Origin: Edolisoma coerulescens
Taxonomy: Eukaryota > Chordata > Aves > Passeriformes > Campephagidae
DNA length: 64,000 nt
Assembly (NCBI GenBank): GCA_013397115.1
Contig: VWZW01004119.1
Coordinates: forward strand, 2,108,342 to 2,172,341
Reading direction: 5' to 3'
Shown piece by piece: positions 32,001 through 47,650 of this stretch (positions within the stretch are counted from its first letter, which is position 1; each line of letters starts with the position of its first letter). The notes under the pieces are model-generated. The model did not search any database and was not told where the DNA came from. It saw only the letters and a program-made list of their open reading frames with translations. The translations under genes were made by a program, and so were the position numbers.

Positions 32001-35000
32001 GAATGTTCAGGACTATAAAAAAAATGATGACTGGGAGAGGGTTGGCCCAACCAAGACTTCTTTAGTTGGCATTGGTAGTCTCTGTGCTGTTCTGATCTCT
32101 CGAGTTTCTTGATCTTTGGTTCTGTTGGGTTCAAAAGTGGGAAAGACAAACAGTTAGGCACTCCGTGGTTGTGTTCTGTGATATGAACTCAATAGACACT
32201 GCTAGTGGAGTCAGTAAAGTTTGGGTTTGCTTCATAATACAACTCATGGAGTGGTTCAGAGCTTCACCAGCAATGACAATTCTCCTTTAGCATGACCCCT
32301 CATTCTCCCCATTGTTTTTATTGCTTTCAATTCCTCTATTTTAGTGTTGCAGTTTAGCTGTTGGAAACCATTTGGAAGTTACCACTTCTGTTTCAGATGT
32401 TTGCTGCTGTTTAGTCCTTTTCAGGCTCTGTTTAACATTTTCCTACTATTGCATTCTTTAGCGGGAGCTTATAGTAGGTAATGATAAGACATAAAAAATA
32501 ATGTTAGCAAACAAGTTGGTGCCAAAGTAACTGTCAGGTTTATCCTTGAGGGAAATGGAAACCATATATAATTCACATCTTTCTGTATTTTGGGTCTTTC
32601 ATTTATTGGTTTTCTACTCAGCAGTGTCAGTCACCTTTCTTTTTCAATATGCTGAGCAAAATTCCTAGTCTTTTGGTGCCTGCATTTGCTAAATCTTTTT
32701 GAGGGTGATATAGATGGGATGAAAATTATATTCCATTTGAAAGTAAAGCATTTGAATATATACAAAATTGCTATTTTTCCATGCCTTTAAGCATACAAAA
32801 AATATGTTTGCTGTTTCCATTCTGTATTACAAAGAAGTTGCTGTAAATCTGTGAAGTCATACTTTTCTACTCTTCCCACTTCTTCTTCAAATCCATATTC
32901 ACGATGTGAGATGTCAGTGTATGCAACATCAGCCATTTTTAGTTAATCTATCAGTCAAAACCACATGAAAGCTTTGACTAGAACCTCCCACGGGTTATTG
33001 TCTTGTATTTGGTCAACAGTAATGTTCTTCTGTTACTATGTTAACTTTACATTTTATTTTTTTTCAAAGACCTCTGCTGTTTATTTTAGTCTTTTAGAAG
33101 TCTATCTGATTCATAGCACCCTATGCCCTACATCGTTTTCAACAGCTGCTGCTGGCACCCTTTACAAATTGATATCAAATATATCCACTCTTCTGAGATT
33201 CAGGATCTTCCATGTGAGAGAATCTCTGAATTTCTTATACGGTACAGCAAAACTCTTTTCAACAATGAGAAAACACTTCCTATACTTGTCCTAAGGTTTG
33301 AGTTTAATACATCATTCAATATCTGATTTTAGTAGTTTTCCTGGTAGCCAGTGTCTTGAGTGGGACCAAATGATAAAGATGTATTTGGAATTCTGCATAA
33401 AGTCTCATTTCCTGCCTTCCAAGTTAATTAATGAAAATGGTTCCTTGACTGTTATTGAAACTGGTTGGAAATTTACCTTTGTGGTGAGAACTGTACTTCT
33501 GGATTGGTGAGCAGAGTCATTATTTCTCACCATCTGAATTGCAGAGGAGCTCACGGCAATATCTGACGTGTTCCCAAACTGGTGTGCTGTTTCTTGAATG
33601 ATAAATGGCTCTGAATGAGAAACTGAGCATTGCTGGAAAAGTATTGATTAGTTACCCTAAGTCTGTAGTTGAGAAGAAAAGGATGCTGAAGGCTTCTGTC
33701 AGCAGTTCTGGTGGAGGCATTTGATTGGATTTTGTATCAGGTTTTCACAGAAATACAACTTACACAAAACCACAAAATTCAGCTCATGTCTCTACAAAAG
33801 AGGAATATAATGTAGCTCGTATAATGAGGATATAACTTGTTGTGCATTTGGTCTTTTTAGTATAAAATAGAGTAACTCCTTGTAGTGAATGATTTTATGT
33901 GTAAGCGCTATTTCTGTTGAAATTAATATTAAAAAAAATTCAATCAGCAATATAACAAAATCAGATACACATTTCATTGTGTAATTCATGCTTTTCAGTG
34001 GGCATGCAGATATTAGAAGAATGTCTTTTGAACAAAAAGTTGTATATAAATATAGCCATCAAGTTGTATTATCAAGCAATCAAAACAGAAAGTAAAAATT
34101 ATAGTATTTCATTTTAGACAGAAAATGTAGCTTAATATTACCAAAATATATTCATGCTCCCATTTACTTTCATCATGCATTAGATGATATATTGGTTATT
34201 TGATTTTTGTTTCATCCTAAAAAAAAATTTCAAAAATAACACCAGAATGCTCTCCAGGTAGCTCAGATGATGAGAGCTGTGACTTTGCTGGATCTATTTG
34301 CAAAGTGAAAGGGGCTGCTTAGATCAGGAGACTTCAAACACATACACCTTAATTTTCCAAGTCATCAGTCTTCTAATTGCCGTAACACCATTCATTGCAT
34401 TAGCATTAATATATGAAATATATCTAGGCAATTTGCCCAGTTCTAAGTGCAGTACATAGTTGTCTTCCATAAATACTCAAACCACCATTAATGAAAACTA
34501 ATGACCCATCAGAATTTGCATTCAGAGTACTTCTTGAAATCTCCAAAGGACTGTCCACAATGCTAGGGTAGCAATTCCTGGCAACTGAAGTTGCTGTTTC
34601 CCAATATGTTGCTGTGCTTAATGCTAATTACCCAACAGAATGGATAAATACAACAATTTTAATATATATTATAACCTAGTTTCAGCAACAAGATTGCAAT
34701 TAGCGATCGAGCAACATTCTTGTTAGCATAATCAAGCAAATAAATCACTTCAGTTTGATGTTTACAGGTCCAAAATAGCTTTTTTTCTTCCCTTGTGTGT
34801 GAAAGCAAGTTGTCTTTATGCTAAAGTGGGTTTTTTTTTTTTAAATCATCTACTATATTTTAAAATTAATATAGAAATAATTAGTTCATCTTGAATGCTA
34901 GAGATCATAGATGAATTATCTACTGACAGAATATATCAATAATGCAGAGAGAAATAGTCCAAATTTTGCTTAGAGTGATGGTCCAAAATAGCTGTGTAAT

Positions 35001-36919
35001 TGGGGTTTTTCATATGTTTGAGATAGTGGTGGTGTATGTTGGTCACCTAGTACTTTCTGAAGAATTAAAACATTTATTTTTTGGGTTTTAGGGCATAACT
35101 GGCAAGTTTTTTTGGCAGGCAGTCATAGGAAGTTTGACCTCAAGATGTCTGTACTTCAGAATTTGTTGGTTGTTGGTAGGGAGTTGGTTTGGTTTTTTAG
35201 ATTGGTGGGGTTTTTTTTTTTATTTTTGTGGGTTTTTTACCTTTTTTTTAACTATACTTGAAATGTCAGGATTTGTATGACTTGGTCAGCAAGTCAGACA
35301 AGGGCAGGTTTAGGAGGCTGTTGAAACCATAGCCAAAGTTGAGATTTTGCACAAAATATTAAAGAAATGCCTAAAAGAGTTTGATTACTTCTTTGAAATA
35401 AAGGATGAAAACATCAAAAGCATATAGTTTTTTCTTCCTTCCTGTACCCCAGTGTTACAAAACAACTAATTTTTTTATAGATGAGTTTGGATATCTAAAA
35501 GAGTAAGTTCATGTTGCTATGCACAAGACACTAATCATTACTAAAAATATTTAATGACCTGTTCTGATTTGTGGTCACATAGAGGATGTGAAGAACAAAA
35601 ACTCTACTTCACACACAAACATTACATTGAAAAAGTTAACCTAAGCTTTAGGATTGTGGGTCATAAGCTAACAAGAAAAAAAAAGTCCAATTTCCATTAT
35701 TTCACATATGAATTGTAGCCCACAGACACCTTTCTATTTTTAGCTTTCATGTGCCTTTTTATTCTAATTGACACAATGAAAATTGAGCACAGGCACTTTT
35801 TGTTCTAAGGACTTTCTGATAAAAGTGTCATCAGATGTAAGCTACTGCTAATTGATTGTTATTGCAGGATGATGTTTTGAATCAGTCAATTCTAGATTGA
35901 CTAGTCAATGCATAAGATTATAGATTTTCTATAAATTTTACCCAGATTTAAATTGAGAGTTCCATTTGTGACTCCAAATCTTCATATTCAGAATATTTTT
36001 TATTCCATAGATTCTGGTCTTACCATATACCTGTGGAGAGTACGTTTTGGTTTTTTCCTAGGTATTTTCTTTTGTTCTGTAACTTTTTACAGTTGCCACA
36101 GTGGAAATTATTTTTCAGATTTGCAGTTTCTGTCATGAAACACTCAACTGTGTGGCTCTATAAATTAGTTATTTAAATATCAAAACTGCAGCACAGGAAA
36201 AAATTCATTTAACTGAAAAGAAAATTAACTAAAAGTGAAGTTAATACACAGTATTTCTTGGGAAGGCAGTGTTCCTGAAGTTTAAAGGTTTTCAGTTTAA
36301 GGTTCTAATTTTGGTTTCTCTACAGTAATAACCTTTTCTGTCTGAAATGAAGAACCCTGAGACCATCTCATTGTCCATCTGTGCGGACTCAAGGAGTGAG
36401 GGCTCGTGTGGCAAGGACCATCAGAAGATTGGCTTCAGTCTTCAGCCATTAGTTCTCTGAAGTTTGAGCTGGATATCAAAGCTGTTAAAATTTTTAATTC
36501 TGAAACTCTGGGAGTCAGTCCCTGCTTTTCATTTCTTTCCACGATTTCTTAGTTGCTGATTATAATGGGGTTTTTTAATGAAAGATGTGTTTTAGCATTA
36601 CAAGCAATTTTGTTCGTTTGTGAAAATGAAATTCTTCTCTAGGATAACACTAGAATTTCCACATATATATGAAAAATGAGGCATTTTTCTATGCAGGTAG
36701 CCTTAAATCAGCAGTTCTCACAGCAAAAGTGAAGCTGGTGGAAAGTGTTTTCATGTCTGCACAATCTTAATAACACAATTTCTTCGGATTTCCTCTTTAA
36801 GCAATTTCCCTTAAAACTGATCTGAGAATTAACCTCAAAAGCTTTTTCCCACCTTAGGTCTCAACCATATGCAATTCAATAGCGACCCTCTTCATTTTTA
36901 AAACTTGGGAATTTTACAG
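29013..36919 (+). other. Intron E11-E12 (7.9 kb)
   Basis: Second largest intron. Holds (AT)n at about 29214-29238, G/T-rich tracts at 31210-31236 and 35164-35249, and an unidentified G+C-richer block at about 31540-32200. The rest is AT-rich, with no recognised transposon or exon. Confidence 0.75.
35164..35249 (+). repeat. G/T-rich low-complexity tract
   Basis: T runs broken by G clusters (ttggtagggagttggtttgg and gattggtgggg). Smaller relative at 31210-31236. Confidence 0.8.
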
Positions 36920-37060
36920 ATAAAAAGCTTTGGTGGGCAGACCAGAACTTGGCTCAGATAGGCACCTGTAATAAAAAAGATGGAAGAAACCCAGCTGTCC
37001 TGCGAAACAAAACTGCAGGTGTTGTTCACATGAAAGTGTATGACAAAGCAGCACAGCAAG
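36920..37060 (+). CDS. LRP1B: LRP1B E12: end of propeller 4
   Basis: 141 nt, 47 codons, phase 1 in and out. Encodes DKKLWWADQNLAQIGTCNKK then DGRNPAVLRNKTAGVVHMKV and YDKAAQQG. LWWAD is the fifth motif of propeller 4. NKT is a possible N-glycosylation site. DKKLWWADQN follows the LRP1B rather than the LRP1 pattern as I recall them, one basis for naming the gene. The acceptor is gggaattttacag|at and the donor is g|gtaagg. Confidence 0.96.
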
Positions 37061-37202
37061 GTAAGGTACATTTTAAGTACGTTCAACCAACTTTTAAAGT
37101 GCACAGTATCTTTTCTCATGTTACTCTCCCAATGTGAAGAAAAGAATGTATTTATTTTATCGTAATTCACTGATAAAATACATTGCATTAATAAAAATTC
37201 TT

Positions 37203-37276
37203 GATTTTTGAATGAATTAGTGGATATAATGGGACAATTGATTTTTCAATAAATTAGTGGATATAATGGGACAATT
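37203..37276 (+). repeat. Tandem duplication, 37 bp x 2
   Basis: Two adjacent 37-bp units, each containing attagtggatataatgggac. They differ only at two positions near their starts (gatttttgaatga against gatttttcaataa). Confidence 0.95.
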
Positions 37277-37741
37277 GAGTTAGCATATATTTTAGTTTAT
37301 TAGATGTTTACACTAAGATGAAGCTTGAAGTTCTTTTAGAGGGTTTAACATTTTTAGTAAAAAGAAAAGGTTTAGCATGTAAACCTCATATCACACTATT
37401 GAAACTTTAAATACAGTATTATGAGAGAATTCATTAATATTCTTCATTATCTATATTAAAAACACGGTTTAATTCATCTAAGTTGACAGAAGTGACAGGA
37501 GTATAAATCAAAATTGAGGCAGCAGAAAAACAGGGGATATTTCTAATGCTGCCAAAACTTAGTTGGCAATAGTGGGAGCTATGATAATATAAAATAGGTT
37601 TAATTTGGGGTCGTGCACACAGTTTTATGTATTTGGAGACTGGTGATGAAAATATTTGTGATTTTCTTTAGCAAGAATTTAATTCAGATTTCAGTTGAAA
37701 AGTGATGAGGATGGGACCTATGTGAAACAAATTATTTCATT

Positions 37742-37902
37742 TCATTGTGGACTCCCCATCCCTGGTCATGTCCAAGGCCAGGCTGGACGGTGCTTGGAGC
37801 AGCCTGGGATGATTGAAGATGTCCCTGCACATGGCAGGGGGTTGGAACAGGATGATCTTTAAGGCACCTTCCAACCCAAACCATTCTGGGATTCTGTGAA
37901 TT
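37742..37902 (+). mobile_element. CR1 LINE, 3' end fragment, plus strand
   Basis: Contains the CR1 3' text ccccatccctggtcatgtcc, catggcagggggttggaaca and ccaacccaaaccattctggg, ending attctgtgaat like the CR1 terminal octamer. About 160 bp, severely 5'-truncated, non-coding. Confidence 0.9.
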
Positions 37903-38942
37903 TGTGGAGAAGCTTCCAGAACACAGGATGGTTTCTGCAATAAGTAGTCTTTATATGGAGCACAACAATTCAGTTCCATATTGAGCTTTTCTGGGACCTC
38001 TTGCCATTTTACCTAATGTAGGAAACACCAAAGGTGCTTTGCTGGCCTGTCCCTTAATTTTAATTGTGGTGGAACGGCAAGTAACAAAAATTTAGGCATT
38101 CGGCAAAGTTGCTATAATTTTAAAATGCTTTAACTGCCTGCCTAAGTAATAAACAGGTTGCCTCCTGAGTGCTCAGACTTTAGCAGTATCTGGTGTCTGC
38201 TGCATCATTAGAAAATTTCTATGATTTTAGGTGAATAAATGCTTTCTACTTCAAAATCAGGAATGTGAAAATAAATGTGACAAGTAGCGCTCTGATTTTT
38301 GTAGGTTTGGTAACTTGTAATCAACTAATTCCTTGAATATCTTAGTGAATTTAAATGTTTCTTTATGAAGCTTCCAATTTCTGAGATGTGTTTAGTTTAC
38401 TGTGTATAATGTTTATTATAAATCTTATTAAAATATATTTTTCTATTACCTAAAATTAACTACTGTATTAATTAAGCAGTTTGGAGCATGGATTTGTGAG
38501 ATCACTTTGTAGTATGTTTTAAATATACAGAAAAAAAGGTTTGTTCATGAAGATAAGAGGGTTAATATTACATTTGGTGAACAAATAAGATACAGTGAAT
38601 GATTTGTTCATGGTCTAGAATAAGATACACTAATGTCAGTGAGATTTCATCATTAACTCAAAGTCGAATTTTCAGGTTTTTCATATGCTTTTACTTTAAA
38701 ACAAGCAGATTTTTCAGAAAACAGAATTATTTGTATTCTGAAGGGAAACATGGATAAAACCGCACAAATGAAGCATGGAAAGTTATATGAATATATGAAG
38801 TATTTTATGCATATCTCAATTTTTCAAATAAGTTACTTGAACAAAATTTGGAAATAATAATAATATATTGATGACAGCACTCATTTTTAGCTAGTTTTGC
38901 TCAAGTTTTGCTTTCTCTCCCTCTTCTCCCATCATGTCATAG

Positions 38943-39068
38943 GCAGCAATTCCTGTCAGTTAAACAACGGGGGATGCTCCCAGCTTTGTTTGCCAACATC
39001 AGAAACCACCAGAACTTGTGTGTGCACAGTAGGGTACAACCTCCAAAAAAACCGCATGGCCTGCAAAG
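38943..39068 (+). CDS. LRP1B: LRP1B E13: EGF-like module between propellers 4 and 5
   Basis: 126 nt, 42 codons, phase 1 in and out. One EGF-like module from SNSCQLNNGGCSQLCLPTSE to NRMACKG with six cysteines and the NNGGC motif. It is the standard linker between successive propellers. The acceptor is catcatgtcatag|gc and the donor is g|gtaaaa. The phase-1 borders on both sides would allow a phase-symmetric exon to be inserted after it without breaking the frame (see 39527-39604). Confidence 0.97.
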
Positions 39069-39285
39069 GTAAAATGGCTTTCAGTATTTATTTTAACCAA
39101 CTTAAGTTCAAGGGGAACATTGCAATGAGTAAATAAACTTACTTTCGTCAGTTAAATAACTTTACCTAATATGCTTGATGGAAGCAGCAACACAGAAATG
39201 TCTGTTGTGGTTAAGTTAGGACAGAATTAAATTTAGCTTTTCATTTAATTATTCAAATACATAAATTTCTGTGGAAACTCTGAGG

Positions 39286-39340
39286 AATTTTTTTGTTTGT
39301 TTGGGGTTTTTGTTGTTGTTTTTTTGTTTTGTTTTTTTTT
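39286..39340 (+). repeat. T/G-rich low-complexity tract
   Basis: T runs with single or short G runs, including ggggtttttgttgttgtttt. Confidence 0.8.
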
Positions 39341-39526
39341 AATGTAGGCAGAAAAGCATACTGTCTGAACCATCCTTTATAGCAGTAAATATTTGTTCAA
39401 GGTCATATACTTTATCTTTAAACTAAAAATTATAGTCTACAAGTATCTGAATGCATGGGTATCTCATCCTATTTATTGCAATTATATAAAATAAAACCAT
39501 TTTTTCCTTAAATGTTTCTCTTTTAG

Positions 39527-39604
39527 GTGACAAAAATCAGACCATAGCTTACAGCCAAAGTCTTACTCTTTTCCTTAATAATGCAAAACAGCCTTATGGT
39601 CAAG
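39527..39604 (+). other. LRP1B: Candidate phase-symmetric cassette exon (unproven)
   Basis: A good acceptor, ttccttaaatgtttctcttttag, precedes 39527, and caag|gtgcct is a possible weak donor after 39604. Between them are 78 nt, open in the frame set by E13 and leaving in phase 1 as E14 requires. Inclusion would add 26 residues starting GDKNQTIAYSQSLTL, with a possible NQT glycosylation site, between the EGF module and propeller 5. Against it: recalled LRP1 and LRP1B have no such insert, the donor is weak, and a 26-codon open frame is not rare by chance. Not counted in the coding total. Confidence 0.2.
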
Positions 39605-40262
39605 GTGCCTTACAGTTTTATAAATTCAATATTATTTATTACTATTAATTAGGACTAAGTAATTCCTGAGAATTACTGCATTAAGAAGATCTCTGCAGAG
39701 TAGAATTTATTCCTACTTAACAGAAATAGATGCATTTGGAGCATGATTAATTTAATACAAAAGTAGGCATGTAAAATGCATCAACTGCATTGGTCACTAA
39801 AACTGTGTATTTCTCTCTCCTGTCTGTGAATGAAATGTTCATAACTGAGGTGAGATGAATCCTGTACCTCAGAAGACAATTTACTGTCCTGTTTTCCACA
39901 AGTTCTTTAAAGTTCTCTTGCTGAATACATTCACAAAGCGCAGATGTATGCTGAAGATATTCTTAAATTTCTCATAATTGAAAATTTCTTAAGTTTTAAT
40001 TTTCATTACTGCTAATTACCTGATTATAAGGTGGTGTTTGAAATGAACAGTGATTCCCTTCTGGAAATAGGACCACATGTGTAATTTAATTAGAAACACA
40101 CTGTAATAACTCATGGATGTTTTGGAAAGAGCTGGAGTTGTCACTCTGAAAAACTGTGGAGCACTATTGGAAAATTATGTCTAATGCATGTTAGCTCCTC
40201 AAGTCCTGGAAACTGGGAAAGTTTCCACTTTGCTCTCATTGGCTGCTTTATCTTTCCCATAG

Positions 40263-40394
40263 GTATTGAATCATTTCTCATGTACTCTGTTCATGAGGGA
40301 ATTAGAGGAATTCCTCTCGATCCAAATGATAAAATGGATGCTTTAATGCCCATATCTGGGACTTCATTTGCTGTGGGCATAGACTTCCATGCAG
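40263..40394 (+). CDS. LRP1B: LRP1B E14: start of propeller 5
   Basis: 132 nt, 44 codons, phase 1 in and out. Encodes IESFLMYSVHEGIRGIPLDP then NDKMDALMPISGTSFAVGID and FHAG. This is the opening strand pair of propeller 5, close to LRP1. The last codon joins to E15 as Gly (G plus ga), where the recalled mammalian proteins read FHAENDTIYW. The acceptor is tatctttcccatag|gt and the donor is g|gtaaat. Confidence 0.96.
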
Positions 40395-43300
40395 GTAAAT
40401 ATTCTGTGTAGTTTATTGTATATATGGTAAAAACTGTAAATTCTTCTCAAAAATGAAATAACCCCTTGTTTTCAAACCTTCTAAGTAATTACAACTGCAT
40501 TTAAAGGAGTTGGAAATGGATCACGTTACACAGTTAAGCTCTACCTTTAATATTTAGAGTAAATAGGAGAACCTGTTTTGTGCACATGTCGATTGTTGGG
40601 GCAGCAGCAGCTGCTCTTTTTTGGTGGAGTCATCACCGAGAACTTGATTAGGAAACTGGTGGATTTAGAGAAAGGGTTCATCAAGGAAAAGGCTTGTGCC
40701 TGCTGTGACACTTTTTCCATGGAATTTTCTTAGAGCTATGTGTTGTTGTACCTAACAGGTGGCTTTGACAGCTGAGTGGGAAAGTTTTCTCCCAGTTCAG
40801 CACAACTCAGCCACTTCCCTGCAGGGCACAAGCCAAGTCTGGATCTGATTCTTCCTTCTGGAAGGTACTCTGACAGCCTGAGGAGCAGGCATTTACACCT
40901 GGAGTGCACTATGTACCTTTCCACTGTCTATACAGAAATAATTTTTAGTTTACACAGCCTCCCAAGCCTCCTATGAAATTAGGAGGTTTCAGTTTTGCAT
41001 GCATGTGAAAGAAGGTGGGAAAAAATTGAAGATCAGATTCTAAAAGTGATTGGATACATCTCCCAGTGTTGTTTGGTTATCTACAAACATGTTAGCAGTT
41101 TTTGATTAGTTTTTGGAAAATAAGTAATCTCTGATGAAACAGTGACCTGAAAAATATCCTGTGTCTCTTTATTTTTAACCCATCAGATCTTTGACCAGCC
41201 TTCCTTCGAGACTCATTTTGTTACCCATTGAGTTTACAAACTGGCAGTCTGGAAATAAAATCTTAAGTTATCTATGTTTTATAAACAAGGACATTGCCTT
41301 CTTGAAACACGGAATTGTTTTGTCATACCCCGTTGTTTTTTATTTTGACATTGATTCTGCCTGGGAATTCAGCATTGAGAGATCCTAATTTTTTGCTTAA
41401 GTGTATGTTAATATTTGCCTTGGTGTAGAAATCAGACTTTTTTCTGTTGGCTCTGTTGAGTTACTTCATCACAGAAATATCACTAATCACTTGTTAACAG
41501 GTTAGAAGTTAAATTCATTAAATCTTCTCTTTTTTTGGCCTGCTTCTTCACTGATGCTCTTGCATCTCTGCCTAGCAAAATTTCAAGTTCTCTCCACATT
41601 TTACAGTGTCCTCATACTTGTATATTTTGTTTTCAAATCAGTGGCAGCTGATGTTCAGAGCTTTTCTTGTATCATGGGTATAGTTCAGTTATAGTCTCCA
41701 GAGACATAAAAATCACTTAAAAGCCGGTGCCTTTGTACACACATCTGAGATGGGAAAGACTAATACAGAGATTTAATCTATTCCTGGAAAGACACAGGAG
41801 GAGAGAGAAGTGGTAACCACACATGTTCATGACAGAGAGTACTGAGACAATGCAATTGGGTTTTCTAGGGATGATATTTTTTTATCATATTTTTTTTTTA
41901 ATTTAAAATTATACAGACTTTACTAAATTATGGTGTCTAATATGGAAGACTAAAATTTGACTTTATTAAATTTAAAATACCAACACTGATTTTACGTATA
42001 TAGGAGATCTATATAGGGTATATATATAGAGATACATATAGATACATATATATAGATAGATATATATATATAGGACCAATACTAGGTCGTTATTTTGCAT
42101 CTCATGTTTTTTGGTTTGGGATTCATTTTTTTTACCATACTCATAAGATATGCTAGCTCCTAGTTTAGAGAGTTTTATGTGGACTTGGCTAATAAATATC
42201 AAATTAATATTTTGGAAGAATGAGATTTTTGACTTTTTGGAAAAATTAGATTTGAGGCAGAATGAAATGGAGTGAGGTTCTCCAACTCGGCTGATGATCA
42301 GTTCCAGCACAGGGAACATGAATACAACTGGCAGTGACAAATGCATTGCAAAAGATAAATGTAAAGGGTGTGCAGCAGTGAAATCACAAGGGGATAGTGT
42401 GTTATAAAAAAGTTACAGTGCAGCTTTCAACTGCATTTCAGCTTCAAAAACAGCTGTTTTTTCTCATTCTGGTACCTTACATTGAATTTTCTAAATTCAT
42501 TCCTAAAACCTACTTACATCAAATAGGATTTAGAAAGCAAGTGAAGGTAGTTTCAGATTTCATCCTGTTTTTTTATTTTCCACTTAGTGAGTGTTGCTTG
42601 CATTTCACTCTTATTCGGGAAGGTTTCCCAAATTTTTCTGTTCTCTCAGTAAATTAGGTATGCAAAGTGGATAAAATATATGTATATATCCTAGTAGTAC
42701 AGTGTGACATAATTAAAAGTCTAAGGACAATGTCTTGCAGACATGAACAAGCTAGAAGATGCATACACCTTTTGTCTCCCTGTGTTTCGATACTTCTAAA
42801 TTCTATTTAGCAAATAAGTAGCAAAATGCATGACTCTCATATTTGTTTTGACTTCTTGAAGTCAGATTTTGTCATTTCTTTAACTGGTGGTGTGATAAGA
42901 TGGTTGAGCATACCAATATTGTTTGGTCATGAACAACTCTCTTCTTTTATAAATATATTTATCTATCTACATGAATATTTACACACACATACATATGTAT
43001 AGATAGCTGTAGATATAAAATACTTGTGTTTTTTATATAGGTAATATTTCTATACTGTATATAGAAGTATATATTCTGTAAATACACACACTATTACGGA
43101 ATTAAAAGCAGACTTACGAAGTATGAAAACAAATAATGAAGGAACAAATATTCTTTAAGATCTCTGAGCAGTGTCTTTCCCAAACAAAACATCTCACTCA
43201 GGAGGTCACCAGCTGATTACTTTGCAAGCTGAGTGTTGGTTGCAGCTTTTCCACAGACCCCTGTCAGTGGAAATAGAGAGAGTTCTGCTTGAGGGACATT

Positions 43301-44073
43301 CTCACTTTGCTTGCCCCGCCTCTTTTTTGAGGTTATTATGTGCAACAGAGGGGAATTTGTGTCTGTGCTCAGGCCACTTTAAATTCTTGGCCTGGCTGTT
43401 GAGTGTAAATGGTCAAAATTGTCCCTTTCTTCTGTTCTATGGACAATCATTGCAGCAGAAATGCTGGAAAGACAGCTGAGATGCCTTTAAACACCAAAAA
43501 AAAGACTTAGTGGAAGCTTGTCAGGACATTTAAAATAAAGGCTGAATTGTGAATGGAATATATATATTTTTTTTTATTCTTTTGTCAGCATATCACTCTC
43601 AAGTGTCACTTTTTATTTCCCTAGTTCATTTTTTTTTCCTTATACTGTCAAAATTCAGTGTGTCTGATTACTGAAGGAAAAGACTGTCTAAGCAGTTTTA
43701 CACTGTAGCTTTTCAGACTCCTGAATATTTTGGAATGGTGACAAACAAAATAGTATGTTTTTGAAGCATTTATTCCATTAGGAAAAAGGTAAAGACTGCA
43801 TATTTATTGTGATTTTTTACAAAAGTAGTAGCTTCCAGCTGCTGTCATGGCCCTATTGTGCTACACGTGCTGTACTAAACAACCTAGAATTCCGACAGAA
43901 TTATTTTAAACAAAATTTAAGAAAAGGAAAAAGAATGAGGAATTAAAGCTGATAATTTTGATACTTAATACGTATTAATAAAGCTATAACTGGCAATATT
44001 TACAGTGTATAATGCAGATACTTGGACTGAAGTAAGTGAATTAATCTGAGAATCATTGGCATGTGTTTTATAG
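40395..44073 (+). other. Intron E14-E15 (3.7 kb)
   Basis: Holds a TA/GATA-type simple repeat at 41994-42073, AT-rich simple sequence at about 42935-43090 and a G+C-richer block at 43160-43480 with an unexplained 102-codon open frame that shows no protein-family signal. No recognised transposon. Confidence 0.75.
41994..42073. repeat. TA / GATA-type microsatellite
   Basis: Imperfect (TA)n mixed with gatacata and gatagata units. Confidence 0.9.
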
Positions 44074-44208
44074 GAAATGATACAATTTATTGGACAGACA
44101 TGGGTTTCAACAAGATTAGCAGAGCTAAGAGAGACCAAACCTGGAAAGAAGACATTGTCACAAATGGTTTGGGGAGAGTTGAAGGCATTGCAGTGGACTG
44201 GATAGCAG
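44074..44208 (+). CDS. LRP1B: LRP1B E15: propeller 5, first motif
   Basis: 135 nt, 45 codons, phase 1 in and out. Encodes NDTIYWTDMGFNKISRAKRD then QTWKEDIVTNGLGRVEGIAV and DWIAG. IYWTD is the first motif of propeller 5. NDT is a possible N-glycosylation site. The acceptor is tgtgttttatag|ga and the donor is g|gtaggt. Base 44074 makes the junction codon GGA (Gly) rather than a Glu codon. Confidence 0.96.
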
Positions 44209-47369
<3,161 letters not shown>

Positions 47370-47496
47370 GTATTTATTTTGGACAGAGTGGGGACAGACC
47401 CCTTGCATAGGCAGAGCACACTTGGATGGCTCTGAGAAGGTTGTCCTTGTGAGCCTGGGGATTGCATGGCCTAACGGGATTTCCATCGATTATGAG
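47370..47496 (+). CDS. LRP1B: LRP1B E17: propeller 5, third motif
   Basis: 127 nt, phase 2 in, phase 0 out. Encodes YLFWTEWGQTPCIGRAHLDG then SEKVVLVSLGIAWPNGISID and YE. LFWTE is the third motif. A Cys in TPCIGRA stands where recalled LRP1 has Arg (YPRIERS). The acceptor is caacatcctag|g and the donor gag|gttggt is weak, before a 154-bp intron. Confidence 0.96.
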
Positions 47497-47650
47497 GTTG
47501 GTTCCTCTGTCTTCCAGTGTACCTTAAAATGTGCAATATTTGTTACGTTTCATTAAAGCCAGCCGGTGTTCCACCTTGATGTAATCTTAATAACTCTTAA
47601 TTAAATACTTGGACAAGCCTGTTAACGTTTCCTTTGAAATTAATCTTTAG

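Larger units (their letters stand above)
37061..38942 (+). other. Intron E12-E13 (1.9 kb)
   Basis: Contains a 37-bp tandem duplication at 37203-37276 and a CR1 3' fragment at 37742-37902. The rest is AT-rich. Confidence 0.85.
39069..40262 (+). other. Intron E13-E14 (1.2 kb)
   Basis: Holds a T/G-rich tract at about 39286-39340 and a candidate cassette exon at 39527-39604 (listed separately). Otherwise AT-rich. Confidence 0.8.

Noticed and set aside
41972..42346. 124-codon minus-strand frame with repeated Tyr and Ile
   Set aside because: Part is a translation of the TA/GATA microsatellite, and the rest has no domain.
43171..43479. 102-codon open frame in intron E14-E15
   Set aside because: No domain or protein-like pattern and no matching splice phase to neighbouring exons. 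Best explained by local composition.
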